NCBI GenBank assembly: GCA_963667595.2
Contig: CAXXWD010000001.1
Span: forward strand, 806,001-870,000
From: JAHJQZ01 sp963667595
GTDB lineage: Bacteria > Pseudomonadota > Alphaproteobacteria > Rhizobiales > Devosiaceae
Length of the DNA stretch: 64,000 bases
Direction of reading: 5' to 3'
Shown: positions 33,940 through 43,780 of the stretch, one piece after another
How positions within the stretch are numbered: the stretch's first letter is position 1
Layout of the letters: each line of letters begins with the position of its first letter
Program-made: the position numbers and the translations under genes
Notes under the pieces: generated by a model
Told to the model about the DNA's origin: nothing
Seen by the model: only the letters and a program-made list of their open reading frames with translations
Databases searched by the model: none

Positions 33940-36078
33940 TTACGGCTGCGAACCGGCCGGCGGCGCCGGATTCCAGGCCGCCAGAACCTCGTTGAACAGG
34001 GCGATGGCCGCGTCGTCCTTTTCGAGCGTCAGGATGGCCTGCTTGCCGGTGGAATAAATAATGGCCAAGTCCATCCATTTGCGCGACCGCAACAGCTCGG
34101 AATTCGACGTCACGTCCTGGCTGGCGGCACTCAGGGCAAACAGGAAATTGTTGCCAACGATACGGGCCGACGCACCAACCAGCGGCACACCCTGCACCAG
34201 CTCTTCATTCTTCATCAGGATTCCGGCGATGCGCGCGATGCCGCCACCGATGAAACTGTCGCTGATGGTGAAATCAATCTCAATGAGATGACTGGCCGGC
34301 AGGCTCGGATCGGAATTCTTGCGGATGAGCAGGTTGACGCTCATGTTGCGCGCCGGAATGTCGACCATGGCATCAAGGGTCGGCTGGCCGAGTTCGTCGA
34401 CGCCACGCGTCCAGTCGACCGTTCCCGAGAAGGGAACAGCGCCGGCATTGGCCTGATCCGACGCTTCGAGCAGGAGCGACTGGCTCCCTTCGGACACGAC
34501 GTCGGGCGCCGTCTGCGTCTGCGCGGCGACCTCTTGCTGGGAGGTGTTGTCCTCCTCGGCGGCGATAGGCAGCCGCTGATCGGTCTTGTCCTCGTCGCGG
34601 CCCGGTTCCGCCACGCTGGCCGCAGCATCTGCCGCCGCCGTGGAAACCGTGTTGCCGGCGCCGGTGTCGCCGCCATCCATGGTCGGCTTGGGCTGTGTCA
34701 GGACATCGGATCCCGCCAAGGCATCGCCCGCCGTCGCGCCGGCGCCATTGGCCTGTTCCAGCCCCGTCGTCGGCGTCGCAACCACATCGGGCGCCGCCGT
34801 GGTGTTGCCCGGATGGCTGGCCTCTTCGGCGGTATCGACCACCACGGGCGTGGACGCGACAGGCTCGGTCGCGGCCGGCGTTGTGTCGACGGGAGGCGTC
34901 GCGGGTTCGCTGGTGGCGACCGTTTCGGGAGTGCCGAAAAGATAGTTAAGGTTGAGATAGCCTTCGCGCCATGCCCAATAGCTGGCGCCACCCGCACCGG
35001 CGAGCAGAAGCAAAACAAGAACGAGGAAGATGGTCAGGGCAGGACTGCCGCCGCCTTCGTCGCCGCTCTCGGTGCGCGGAAAACTCGTTTCCCCGTCTTC
35101 GGAATCAACGTTCTCCGGACCGGCGCCATCGTCTTCGGCGCCCGCTTCGCGATCGAGTATGGCGATGGCGTGATCGATCGCACCCTGGGGATCGTCCTGC
35201 CGTTCCGTATCGAGCTCGACTTCGCGCTCGGCCGACATGGCCGGTTCCGGTGTCTCGACCGGCTCGGTGCGGTCGTTTTTCGCCTTGTCCTTTTCGGCCC
35301 CACCCGATCCGAACGCGGTCAGCTTGGAAGAAAAGCGCGCAAAGATCGGATTCTGTCTGGCCGCTGCTTCACTGTCCTGTGCGGCGGGCAGACCCGCGTC
35401 GGGTGCGACATTTTCAGCCGAAGGCGCATCCGACGCATCGGATTCGGGTTTTTCGGCCGACTCATCGTGCGCGGACGGGATGTCGGATACCGGCGAAATC
35501 GGTTCCGGATCCAATACCGGAACTGATGGTTCGGACACATTATCATCGACACGCTCATCCGGCGCCGGTTGTGGTTCGTCCGAGGGGGCGGTCTGTGATG
35601 CGGCCTCTTGTTCCACCACATCGTCGTCGGGCTCATCGGCATTGACCGGTTCGGTGTCGGGTCCGAGTGCATGTGGCGACGCGTCGTCTTTTTCCGCCGC
35701 CGGCTCTGCCGCGTCCGCGACAACGGGCGTACTCTGGGCACCCTCCGGCACCGCCTCGGGAGCCGTAACAGGCTCCATTACGGGCTTTTTGGCCATCGGC
35801 GTCGCCGATTCGTGCGCCGGAGCGACAAATGCCATATCCTCGAGATGGCTCAAACCACTCAGCATGCGCTCGGTGGCTTCTTCCTCGACTTCGCGGATAC
35901 ACTCTTCGAGTTGCAGGCGATGATGGGTTTTTTCGCGGCTCGGCAACTCGGGCTGAATGGCATCGAGTTGCTTGCGCAAAGCTGTCCGCGCCTTGTCGTA
36001 GACCTGGCGACGGGAGTTCCCGTTATTCTCGGGCAGGGCGTCGATAGCCCGGCGCAATAGATCTCTGTAATCCGCCAT
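33940..36078 (-). CDS. large acidic single-pass membrane protein
   Basis: A protein of 712 residues in four parts: a helical N-terminal domain (about 1-90, MADYRDLLRRAIDALPENN), a long disordered stretch rich in Glu, Asp, Pro, Ala and Ser (about 95-340), one membrane helix (about 347-370), a second low-complexity stretch, and a folded C-terminal domain (about 535-705). The N-terminal and C-terminal domains resemble a conserved uncharacterised Hyphomicrobiales family often found beside purA, as here. The architecture suggests a cytoplasmic domain linked across the inner membrane to a periplasmic one. Function unknown. Confidence 0.8.
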   Translation of the reverse strand: MADYRDLLRRAIDALPENNGNSRRQVYDKARTALRKQLDAIQPELPSREKTHHRLQLEECIREVEEEATERMLSGLSHLEDMAFVAPAHESATPMAKKPVMEPVTAPEAVPEGAQSTPVVADAAEPAAEKDDASPHALGPDTEPVNADEPDDDVVEQEAASQTAPSDEPQPAPDERVDDNVSEPSVPVLDPEPISPVSDIPSAHDESAEKPESDASDAPSAENVAPDAGLPAAQDSEAAARQNPIFARFSSKLTAFGSGGAEKDKAKNDRTEPVETPEPAMSAEREVELDTERQDDPQGAIDHAIAILDREAGAEDDGAGPENVDSEDGETSFPRTESGDEGGGSPALTIFLVLVLLLLAGAGGASYWAWREGYLNLNYLFGTPETVATSEPATPPVDTTPAATEPVASTPVVVDTAEEASHPGNTTAAPDVVATPTTGLEQANGAGATAGDALAGSDVLTQPKPTMDGGDTGAGNTVSTAAADAAASVAEPGRDEDKTDQRLPIAAEEDNTSQQEVAAQTQTAPDVVSEGSQSLLLEASDQANAGAVPFSGTVDWTRGVDELGQPTLDAMVDIPARNMSVNLLIRKNSDPSLPASHLIEIDFTISDSFIGGGIARIAGILMKNEELVQGVPLVGASARIVGNNFLFALSAASQDVTSNSELLRSRKWMDLAIIYSTGKQAILTLEKDDAAIALFNEVLAAWNPAPPAGSQP

Positions 36079-36127
36079 TCGCGACGAAGCAGCTCACTCT
36101 GTACTAACGGTGTTGTAACAAAAAAAC

Positions 36128-37417
36128 TTAATCTTGGAACGGGTCGCGGACCAATATGGTATCTGCGCGTTCCGGGCTTGTGGACAACAGGGCCACAGGC
36201 GCTTCGATCAGCTCTTCGACATACCGCACATATTTGACAGCCTGCGCCGGCAGTTCTGCCCAACTGCGTGCGCCGGCGGTGGTTTCGCTCCAGCCCTCCA
36301 GCGTCTCGTATACCGGCTCGACGCGGGCCTGATCGTCCATTGACGCGGGTAAATAGTCAATTATATGGCCGTCAAGCCTGTAACCGACACAGACCTTGAT
36401 TTCCTTGAGCCCGTCGAGCACGTCGAGCTTGGTCAGGGCGATGCCGTCGATCCCCGAAGTCTTGACCGTCTGGTTGACAATGACCGCGTCGAACCAGCCG
36501 CAGCGGCGCTTGCGCCCGGTATTGACGCCCCATTCCTTGCCGGTCGCGCCAAGATACTCACCCGTTTCGTCGTTGAGTTCGGTCGGGAACGGTCCGCCGC
36601 CGACGCGCGTCGTATAGGCCTTGGTGATCCCGAGCACATAATCGATGGCGCCCGGTCCGAGCCCCGAACCGGCCGCCGCATTGCCGGCCACCGTGTTCGA
36701 GGAGGTGACGTAGGGATAGGTGCCGTGGTCGTTGTCCAGCAAAGCGCCCTGTGCCCCTTCGAACAGGATGCGCGCGCCCTGTTTGCGCTTCTCGGCAAGA
36801 ATACGCCAGACCTGGCCGGAGAACGGCAGGATGCGATCCCTTATCGACATGATCTCGTCATAGATCGTTTGCGGGTCGATCTCCTTGAGCCCCATGCCGC
36901 GCAAAAGTGCGTTGTGGTGGCTCATCAGTCGCAGGACCTTGGGCATCAGCTCTTCGGGCTTGTTGAGATCGCACAGCCGAATCGCCCGCCGCCCGACCTT
37001 GTCTTCATAGGCCGGGCCGATGCCGCGCTTGGTCGTGCCGATCTTGAAGCCTTCCGTCGCGTCCTCGCGCAGGGCGTCGAGTTCGCGATGCACGGAAAGA
37101 ATCAGCGAGGCATTGTCGGCAATGCGAAGAACGTCCGGGGTAATGGTCACGCCCTGGCCGGTCAGCTTGTCCAGTTCCTCGCCGAAATGCTTGGGATCGA
37201 CGACGACACCGTTGCCGATCACCGAAAACTTGCCCGAAACGACGCCGGACGGAATGAGCGCCGTCTTGTAGCTCACTCCATCGATGACGAGGGTATGCCC
37301 GGCATTGTGGCCGCCCTGATAGCGAACCACCACATCGGCGCGTTCCGCCAGCCAGTCGACGATCTTGCCCTTGCCTTCGTCGCCCCATTGCGAGCCGACA
37401 ACCACCACGTTCGCCAT
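36128..37417 (-). CDS. purA: adenylosuccinate synthetase
   Basis: A cytoplasmic enzyme of 429 residues that joins IMP and aspartate using GTP, the first step from IMP to AMP. The N-terminal GSQWGDEGKGKIVDWL motif contains the GTP loop and catalytic Asp; GGHNAGHTLV and the ITKAYTTRVGGGPFPTEL segment are also characteristic. The length matches the family. It stands alone on the strand, upstream of the acidic membrane protein gene (49 bases). Confidence 0.97.
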   Translation of the reverse strand: MANVVVVGSQWGDEGKGKIVDWLAERADVVVRYQGGHNAGHTLVIDGVSYKTALIPSGVVSGKFSVIGNGVVVDPKHFGEELDKLTGQGVTITPDVLRIADNASLILSVHRELDALREDATEGFKIGTTKRGIGPAYEDKVGRRAIRLCDLNKPEELMPKVLRLMSHHNALLRGMGLKEIDPQTIYDEIMSIRDRILPFSGQVWRILAEKRKQGARILFEGAQGALLDNDHGTYPYVTSSNTVAGNAAAGSGLGPGAIDYVLGITKAYTTRVGGGPFPTELNDETGEYLGATGKEWGVNTGRKRRCGWFDAVIVNQTVKTSGIDGIALTKLDVLDGLKEIKVCVGYRLDGHIIDYLPASMDDQARVEPVYETLEGWSETTAGARSWAELPAQAVKYVRYVEELIEAPVALLSTSPERADTILVRDPFQD

Positions 37418-37535
37418 AGTGCCAAATCCCCGTGCGCGAGTTTTCCAACAAGTGTCGCACGAGTCTCAAACGCGCGGTGTTTGAGCTTGTGCGGAATGCT
37501 GATAAGTCGTGAGGCACCGTTTCACAAGGACAATC

Positions 37536-38489
37536 ATGGAAAACCCGGTGCAAGGCGGCGGGCGAAGCCCACTTCGTGTGTTTGCGTCGCAGCCCTATTT
37601 GCTTCTCGTTCTCGCTCCCACCTTCTGGGGCGGCAATATGGTGTCGAGCAAACTGGCCGTCGGCCAGGTCGACCCCTACCTGTTTCTGCTGTTCCGCTGG
37701 ATCGGCGCGGTGGTGCTGCTGGTGCCCTTCGCGCTGCCGCATGTGAAGCGCGACTGGGCGAAAATCATGGGCGGCATCTGGTGGCTCGGTTTTTACGGCG
37801 CGGTCGGCTTTGCCGGGTTCAACATGCTGCTTTACGCCGGCGCCCACCACACCGCCGGGGTCAACATTTCCATCGAACAGGCGGTCATTCCCGTCATTGT
37901 GCTGATCGGAAATTTCCTGGTCTTTCGCATCCGCGCCAAGCCCCTGCAGATCCTTGGGGTCATTGCCACCGTCACCGGCGTCATCTGGGTCGCAACCCAT
38001 GGCGAGCCGATGCGCCTTCTCAGTCTCAACATGAATATCGGCGATGCCATGGTTCTTCTGGCCTGTCTGATCTACGCCGTCTATTCCCTGACCCTTCGCT
38101 ATCGTCCCAACATCCACTGGCTGAGCTTCATGTTCGTGACCTCGGTAGCGGCATTTCTCGCCTCGGTGGCCTTCCTCGTCGCGTTCGGTGGCGGCATGAC
38201 GACATTTGTCGCAGGCGTTCCCGCGATCACGCCGATCGGCTGGGGCTGCATCGGTTATGTCATGTTCTTTCCCTCGATTTTGGCGCAGATCTTCTATGCC
38301 GCCGGCGTCGAGAAGGCCGGCCCCAACCGCGCCTCCGTTTTCATCAACCTCATCCCGATCGTCGGCACCGTTTTGTCGGTGCTCATCCTCGGGGAAAGCC
38401 TTGCGCCCTTCCACCTGATCGCCGCCACGCTGGTGGTCATCGGCATCGGATTGTCGGAATATACCGTGCTCGCCCAACGCCAGCCGTAG
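37536..38489 (+). CDS. EamA/DMT-family transporter
   Basis: A membrane protein of 317 residues with about ten helices arranged as two EamA repeats (about 18-145 and 160-300). The APTFWGGNMV segment at the first helix is typical. Such proteins export metabolites or amino acids, with substrates that cannot be predicted. AAGGA precedes the ATG at 37536; an upstream in-frame ATG at 37509 has no such site. Confidence 0.9.
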   Translation: MENPVQGGGRSPLRVFASQPYLLLVLAPTFWGGNMVSSKLAVGQVDPYLFLLFRWIGAVVLLVPFALPHVKRDWAKIMGGIWWLGFYGAVGFAGFNMLLYAGAHHTAGVNISIEQAVIPVIVLIGNFLVFRIRAKPLQILGVIATVTGVIWVATHGEPMRLLSLNMNIGDAMVLLACLIYAVYSLTLRYRPNIHWLSFMFVTSVAAFLASVAFLVAFGGGMTTFVAGVPAITPIGWGCIGYVMFFPSILAQIFYAAGVEKAGPNRASVFINLIPIVGTVLSVLILGESLAPFHLIAATLVVIGIGLSEYTVLAQRQP

Positions 38490-38764
38490 ATCATTTCACT
38501 GTTTCATAGAAACACTGAAATGACCTAACCTATTGTTTTGTCGCGTTTCCGGACGGATAACCGGTATCCACTTATCGTGGAAACGCTTTAGAGTGTTTTC
38601 AGGCGAAGTGGGGACCGGTTCGCCGGTTCGTAAACACACCATAACAAGAAGAGAGAGCAGATCACCCGATTCAGCTAAAGCGTGATCTGCTCTAGCCCCC
38701 GTTCGCCCGCGCCTTCGACAAAGAAGATGGCGGATTGCAGCTTAATCCAAATCTGAAGCCACTC
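38490..38764. repeat. intergenic region with palindromic elements
   Basis: Between two convergent transporter genes. An inverted repeat of GAGCAGATCA (38655-38664) and TGATCTGCTC (38683-38692) is clear, and the stretch before it contains GGACCGGTTCGCCGGTTCG-like repeat sequence of the kind seen elsewhere in this window. No gene is supported. Confidence 0.5.
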
Positions 38765-40156
38765 TCAGGAACGGCTTCTGGCCACCTGATCGCCAGCGTC
38801 GCGTTGCAGCATGACACTGTCCAGGTCCGCCAGAAGCGAAGTGAACGCGACAATGAGAAAGGCGATGCGAAACGGCATCGCCAGATCGGCCTCAAACGAA
38901 ACGGCCTCGCCGATGCGCCAACCGATGGCGCCGAGCGCCACCCCCAGTCCCGATGCGAGCTGAGAGACGGTAGAGAACAGCGTGTTGGCGTCCGACATCT
39001 GCTCTGTCGGCACATCGGCAAACGCAATTGTATTGAGGGCGGTAAACTGCATCGAGCGCGTCATGCCGCCGACGAACAGAACGGCGCAGATCAGCCAGAC
39101 CGGCATGTCGACGGTGAAAAGCGCGCAAGCGGCAATCGCCGCGGCATTGATCAGGCCATTGACGACGAGCACCGTACGGAAGCCATACCTGCGCATCACC
39201 CCCGTTGTCATCGGCTTCATGGCCAGATTGCCGGCGAACACCGCCATCAGCATCAGGCCGGCCGAAAAGGCATCGAACCCGAAACCGATCTGGAACATCA
39301 GCGGAATGAGGAAGGGTACGGCGTTGACGCCGAGGCGAAACAGGGTTCCTCCCCAGACCGTCACCGCAAAAGTGGGCAGTCTCAGCGCCCCCAGATCGAC
39401 CATCGGATGCGCGGCGTGCCGCAAATGAAAAATCCCGGCCGCCATCAAGCCGCTTCCGGCCAGCAATGCCAGAAGCGTCGGCCCCATGGACAGCTCGGCG
39501 CGTGACAGGTTTTCCGCCGCCGTCATCAGGCCGAACACGCCGCCGCCGGCAAGCAGGAACCCGGGCCAGTCGAAGCTTTTGCTCTTGTCCCGCTCCAGCG
39601 CCGGAACGATTTTTAAGGCGAGCATAAAAGCCAATACCCCCAGCGGCAGGTTGAGCCAGAAGATCCAGCGCCAAGTGCTGTGATCGACGATCAGGCCCCC
39701 GAGCGGCGGGCCGAGCACCGGAGCCACCAACGCCGGCCAGGTCAACACGGCAATGGCCCTGACAAGTTCGTTCTTCGGGGTTTCCCGCAAGACGACCAGC
39801 CGCCCGACCGGCACCATCAGCGCCCCGCCGATCCCCTGAAGAATGCGCATGCCGACAAAACCCGGCAAGGAGATCGCCAATCCGCACAACAGCGAGGCCA
39901 GTGTGAACAGGGCAATGGCGCTGGTGAACACGATGCGCGCGCCGAACCGTTCTGCGGCCCAGCCACTGATCGGGATGAACACCCCAAGCGTCAAGAGATA
40001 GGCGGAAATGCCGATATTGAGATCGACGGGGGCCACCGAAAAGCTCAGCGCCATGGCCGGAACGGCGGGCGCAATCACTGCGCCATCCAGATTTTCCATG
40101 AAGAACGTGCCAGCCACCAACAGCGCAAGCACGACACGGCGATCGACAAACGTCAT
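38765..40156 (-). CDS. MFS multidrug-type transporter (DHA2-like)
   Basis: An inner-membrane protein of 463 residues with about fourteen helices. The N-terminal segment with LDGAVIAPAVPAMA and GRMILQG-like loop (VGMRILQGIGGALMVPVGR) is characteristic of drug:H+ antiporters of the DHA2 group. The ATG at 40156 has AAGGAG eight bases upstream; the GTG at 40165 is less well placed. No regulator is encoded next to it. Confidence 0.88.
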   Translation of the reverse strand: MTFVDRRVVLALLVAGTFFMENLDGAVIAPAVPAMALSFSVAPVDLNIGISAYLLTLGVFIPISGWAAERFGARIVFTSAIALFTLASLLCGLAISLPGFVGMRILQGIGGALMVPVGRLVVLRETPKNELVRAIAVLTWPALVAPVLGPPLGGLIVDHSTWRWIFWLNLPLGVLAFMLALKIVPALERDKSKSFDWPGFLLAGGGVFGLMTAAENLSRAELSMGPTLLALLAGSGLMAAGIFHLRHAAHPMVDLGALRLPTFAVTVWGGTLFRLGVNAVPFLIPLMFQIGFGFDAFSAGLMLMAVFAGNLAMKPMTTGVMRRYGFRTVLVVNGLINAAAIAACALFTVDMPVWLICAVLFVGGMTRSMQFTALNTIAFADVPTEQMSDANTLFSTVSQLASGLGVALGAIGWRIGEAVSFEADLAMPFRIAFLIVAFTSLLADLDSVMLQRDAGDQVARSRS

Positions 40157-40393
40157 CGCGTTCACTCCTTGTCTGGTCGGGTGATTGGAACCACAGGAAA
40201 AATGCGTAACGCACCCAACACATCGCCAGCCGGGCGCTCCCCCGGCCGGGCTGCGTTGGTTGACGCAAACGCTTGCGACACGTCATCCATCTCGAACGCG
40301 TGCGGCGGCATATCTAGAGCATCGGGCAAAAAAGTGGAGTGCACTTTTTGGCACACCGCTCGAAAAGGGAGCCAGACGCCGCGCCGGCCAGGT

Positions 40394-41621
40394 TCAGGAC
40401 GCGCGTGCGTGTCCGCTCTGCCGGATCCCTGGCGCGAGGACCTCTTCGGTGTCGGCGAACTGGAACGCCGCGAACCGGTCCAGCGCGTCTTCAATCGCCG
40501 GCTTGTGCTCGGCACCATTGCCCCGGCCGATCCAGTGCCAGGCCTTTATGAGAAGCGTTCCGGTTTCCCGCTCTGCCTTGAGATCGAGCGCGGCGACGAT
40601 ATCGTCGCCCGATAGCACCGGCAGAGTGAAATAGCCGAGCTTGCGCTTGTCTTTGGGCACATAGGCCTCGAACAGATGCTCGTAGCCGAAAAGGCGCGCC
40701 GTGCGCTTGCGCTGGATGACCAGCGGATCGAAGGGCGACAGGATATGGGTGAGGCCCGGCTCCGGCGGCGGTGCGTCAAGCGTTTCGGGCCGCACCCAGT
40801 GCGGAACCTTTTCCGCTCCCCCGATGAGAACGGGCACCAGTCGTTTCGCCTTGACCTGCGTGTCGATCAGCGCGGCGATGGCCGGTTTGTCGATGGGGGG
40901 CTTGGCATAGGTGGCGTTGAAACAGATCGAGTCCATGGACACGACGGCCTGCGTCCTTAACGCCCGTTCGATATAGTAAAGGGCGATCTCGCGTGGTGTG
41001 GCGGGTTTGGGCAGGCGTTCCCAACCGAAATGACGTTCGGTCAGTTCATAGGTCTTGAGCATGCCGTCACGCTTGCAGATCACCAGTCGACCGGAATAGA
41101 ACCCGGCCTGCAAGGCCCGCTTCGATGGTTTTGCGCGAGGCCCACAAATGCGCCTTCTCGACCAGTTTGTCGTCCTTGATGTCGGAGATGGCCAGAGGCC
41201 CTTCCTCGCGCACGCGCTTGAGGATCTTGTTGAGATCGCGCGGCTCGACCTGGCCACCCCATCCGGCCGGCTCCTTCCGATGCGCCTTCATCGTGCCGGT
41301 GAAATAGCGGATGTCGGAAACGGGCACGTAGCTGAGGGCATGCGTCCAGTATTCGAAGACCGTTTTGTCCACCGACTGGGCATGGGCCAGATCGGCGCGG
41401 CGATAGGCCGGAATACGGGAAAAAAGAACATGGTGATGCGCGCGCTCGACAACGTTGATCGTATCGATCTGCACATATCCGAGGTGGGCAATGGCCGCCG
41501 CCACCGCTTCCGGCCCTGCGCCGAACGGCGTTTCGCGATCGAGCCGCTGCGCCGCGATCCAGTATCTGCGCGCCGTAATCGGTTCGATTTCGATCGGAGC
41601 CAATGTTCGGATTTTCGTCAT
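40394..41621 (-). pseudogene. YcaQ/AlkX-type winged-helix DNA glycosylase, frameshifted
   Basis: Two overlapping frames, 41067-41621 and 40394-41257, together encode one HTH_42/YcaQ-like protein. The first runs correctly to KTIEAGL and then goes out of frame; the second becomes sensible at LQAGFYSGRLVICKR. Dropping one A from CAAGG at 41112-41113 (plus strand) joins them into a 408-residue protein, close to the 410 of E. coli YcaQ, an enzyme that acts on DNA crosslinks. It is therefore a young pseudogene or a sequencing error in a short homopolymer. Confidence 0.82.
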
Positions 41622-41845
41622 GTCCGGTCCAAAAATGTCCTTATCGGATCGCTCCTTATGGAACGATTCCGCGACAGATCATGACAGGGTTTGCGCCAAA
41701 AAGAGAAGCCGGTTTTCACCGGCCCCGAATAAGCCCGTGCCGAGTGCGTCCCGGTTTCGGCGCGGGCGATCTCATTGAATATCAATCCGTTTTGCCTGAC
41801 GTCGCGTCGGCGCTATGCGTCCGCGACCCCGGCTTATTTCTTCAA

Positions 41846-42094
41846 TCAGGCGGTTTTCGCCTTGGCCCGGCTCGCACGAGGCGATTTGGGTTTTACGGCT
41901 TTGGTTTCAGGTTTCGCCTGCGCCTTTGCGGCACGCTTGGGCGGCGTGGTCATCCGGCTCATCGTCTCACGCAATTCGGCTTCGGCGCGTTTCCAATGGT
42001 CTTCGTCCCGGCCGTGAGGATGCCCTTCGTCTTCCCAGATCTTGAACGCGCGTTCGGCAATCTGGTTCTGTGTAATCATCTGGGTTTTCACCAT
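41846..42094 (-). CDS. small DUF2934 protein with basic tail
   Basis: A protein of 82 residues. The N-terminal half (IAERAFKIWEDEGHPHGRDEDHWKRAEAEL in outline) matches the DUF2934 pattern of an alpha-helical unit with a GxPxGxDxxHWxxAE motif. The second half is a Lys/Ala/Pro-rich tail like histone H1 tails and may bind nucleic acid. The ATG at 42094 gives the compact protein; the frame runs upstream without a better start. Function unknown. Confidence 0.75.
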   Translation of the reverse strand: MVKTQMITQNQIAERAFKIWEDEGHPHGRDEDHWKRAEAELRETMSRMTTPPKRAAKAQAKPETKAVKPKSPRASRAKAKTA

Positions 42095-42413
42095 GTCTGG
42101 ATCTCTTCTCAACTCTGAGATGAACAATACGCGAGGCCCATCGAACCATGGGAAGGTTACGGAATCGTGCGCATGCCGTTGGCTAAGTTTTAAGCAAAAC
42201 TTCGTCCGGCCGATACAAGACGTTCCTGTTCGGACAACAACGTTCGCAAGCTTTGGGCAGCCGATCGCCAGTGCCTTTTCACGATGGACATTTTCGGCGG
42301 CCTGTGCGACCTCTCGTCTCTCCCGCACTTGAACATGGCATGCGCCACCCGACATCTGTTTTCGGTTTTTCGCCTTGGCTGGCAAAACACCGTTCACGCA
42401 CCGGAGAGAGTTC
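42095..42413. other. intergenic region between divergent small genes
   Basis: No gene is supported in these 319 bases. It presumably holds promoters for the DUF2934 gene on one strand and the small membrane protein on the other. Confidence 0.35.
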
Positions 42414-42578
42414 ATGGAACGCCGCATCAACATCACCCAGCAATCGTGCTTCGGCATGCTCTGGTTCGCCGGCTGGCTGTTCAGCATCGGCTATCTGCAT
42501 CTCGATTTCTGGCATGGTCTTTTGGGCATCGTCGTCTGGCCCTATTTCCTGGGCGCCAGTTTCGCGCCGCTCGCATAA
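42414..42578 (+). CDS. small single-pass membrane protein
   Basis: A protein of 54 residues with one or two hydrophobic helices (about 13-50), rich in Trp, Phe and Leu (MLWFAGWLFSIGYLHL). GGAGAGAG stands upstream of the ATG. No family is recognised; similar short proteins are often annotated as hypothetical in this order. The hydrophobic make-up and ribosome site argue for a real gene. Confidence 0.55.
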   Translation: MERRINITQQSCFGMLWFAGWLFSIGYLHLDFWHGLLGIVVWPYFLGASFAPLA

Positions 42579-42723
42579 CAATACTGCCGGTTACGGCTGA
42601 AACCCGGGCCAGTCCGCCACGCGGCGGACTGTTGGTGGTTTCTTGCTTGGTCATGGTGCGCCAACGCAGTCGAGCGCAGCGATCCATCGCACGAGTCAAT
42701 CGGAAGAATGGCCCGCCCGGACC

Positions 42724-43692
42724 TCAGGTGTGGGCTGTCCTGGCGTCGTTTTTCCCCGCCATTGTTGGCAGATAGGACGAAAGCGTTGCCGACAGCGCGT
42801 CGTCGAACGGGGTGAGGAAATCCGGACCGAGGAGTTGATCGAGCCGCGGGTCGGCGAGACGATGCGGTGTGTCCCATAAATAGTTCATCTTGAGCACTTC
42901 GCGAACGATGGGAATGACGGGCGCAATCAGGCGATAGGGTAGCCAGTTGACCTGTCTGAGGGTCAGCGGACGGCCGAGGGCGCGTTCCGCCGCTGCCTGG
43001 AATGCGATGCCGGTCAGGAAATGGCCGGCAAAATGCAGCCGGTCGAACTGCGCAAGGTTGTCCCGTTCCTCGGCAAGCCGGACGAAGGCCCGGGCGAGAT
43101 CGGGCAGATAGGCCCAGGAATGTCCGAGCGCCGGATTGCCGGGATAAAGGATCTGGTCGTGCTTGAGGTTTTTCAGCATGAAGAGGTCGAAAACGGTACC
43201 GGTCATGCCGGGACCGAAGAAATCGGGCGCGCGGAGGATAATGACCTTAAGATTGTCCCGTTCCGAGGCGTCTTTCAGCATCTGTTCGAGCCGGATGCGG
43301 ATCACGCCTTTATCGGTCGCCGGATGTTCCGGCGTTTCGGGCGTCAAAACATGGGCATCGGCGGAAAAATTGTAGATGTTGCCGGGAAAAAGCAGCGTCT
43401 TGCCCGAGCCGGAAAGGCCCTTGAGGCGCGCGGAAAGGCTTTTTTCATACCGGCCCCTGTCCCATTTGTCGTAAGGCAGATTGACCGCGTCGAGCACCAG
43501 GTCGGCCGGCGCCACGGCACGGGCGATGTCTTCGGGATTTTCGGCATCGCCGGCAAGGAAGGTGACGCCGGGGATGGCAACACGGTCGGTGCGTCCGAAG
43601 CCGAAGACCTGCCAGCCGGCAGTGGCGAAAGCCTGGGCGGCATTCTGGCCGAGGCGTCCGTTGACGCCGAGAATGGTGACGGTTTTGGGCAT
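42724..43692 (-). CDS. NAD(P)-binding epimerase/NmrA-like protein
   Basis: A Rossmann-fold protein of 322 residues of the extended short-chain dehydrogenase group. The nucleotide loop reads GVNGRLGQNAA near the N-terminus and YDKWDRGRYEKS-type and RAPDFFGPG segments follow. A catalytic YxxxK is not obvious, so it may be a redox sensor or an atypical epimerase. It diverges from a LysR gene across 88 AT-rich bases, the usual layout for a regulator and its target. Confidence 0.82.
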   Translation of the reverse strand: MPKTVTILGVNGRLGQNAAQAFATAGWQVFGFGRTDRVAIPGVTFLAGDAENPEDIARAVAPADLVLDAVNLPYDKWDRGRYEKSLSARLKGLSGSGKTLLFPGNIYNFSADAHVLTPETPEHPATDKGVIRIRLEQMLKDASERDNLKVIILRAPDFFGPGMTGTVFDLFMLKNLKHDQILYPGNPALGHSWAYLPDLARAFVRLAEERDNLAQFDRLHFAGHFLTGIAFQAAAERALGRPLTLRQVNWLPYRLIAPVIPIVREVLKMNYLWDTPHRLADPRLDQLLGPDFLTPFDDALSATLSSYLPTMAGKNDARTAHT

Positions 43693-43780
43693 ACGACCCT
43701 CCTGGTTGATTGACGGCCAGGATTTAGGATATTCAATAATGAAATTACATTGTTGTGTTTCGCATGTTTAATATTCAAGA

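Noticed and set aside
36365..38509. 714-residue plus-strand frame across purA and the transporter
   Set aside because: It runs antisense to purA and then out of frame through the transporter gene. No domain is recognisable and it has no start site.
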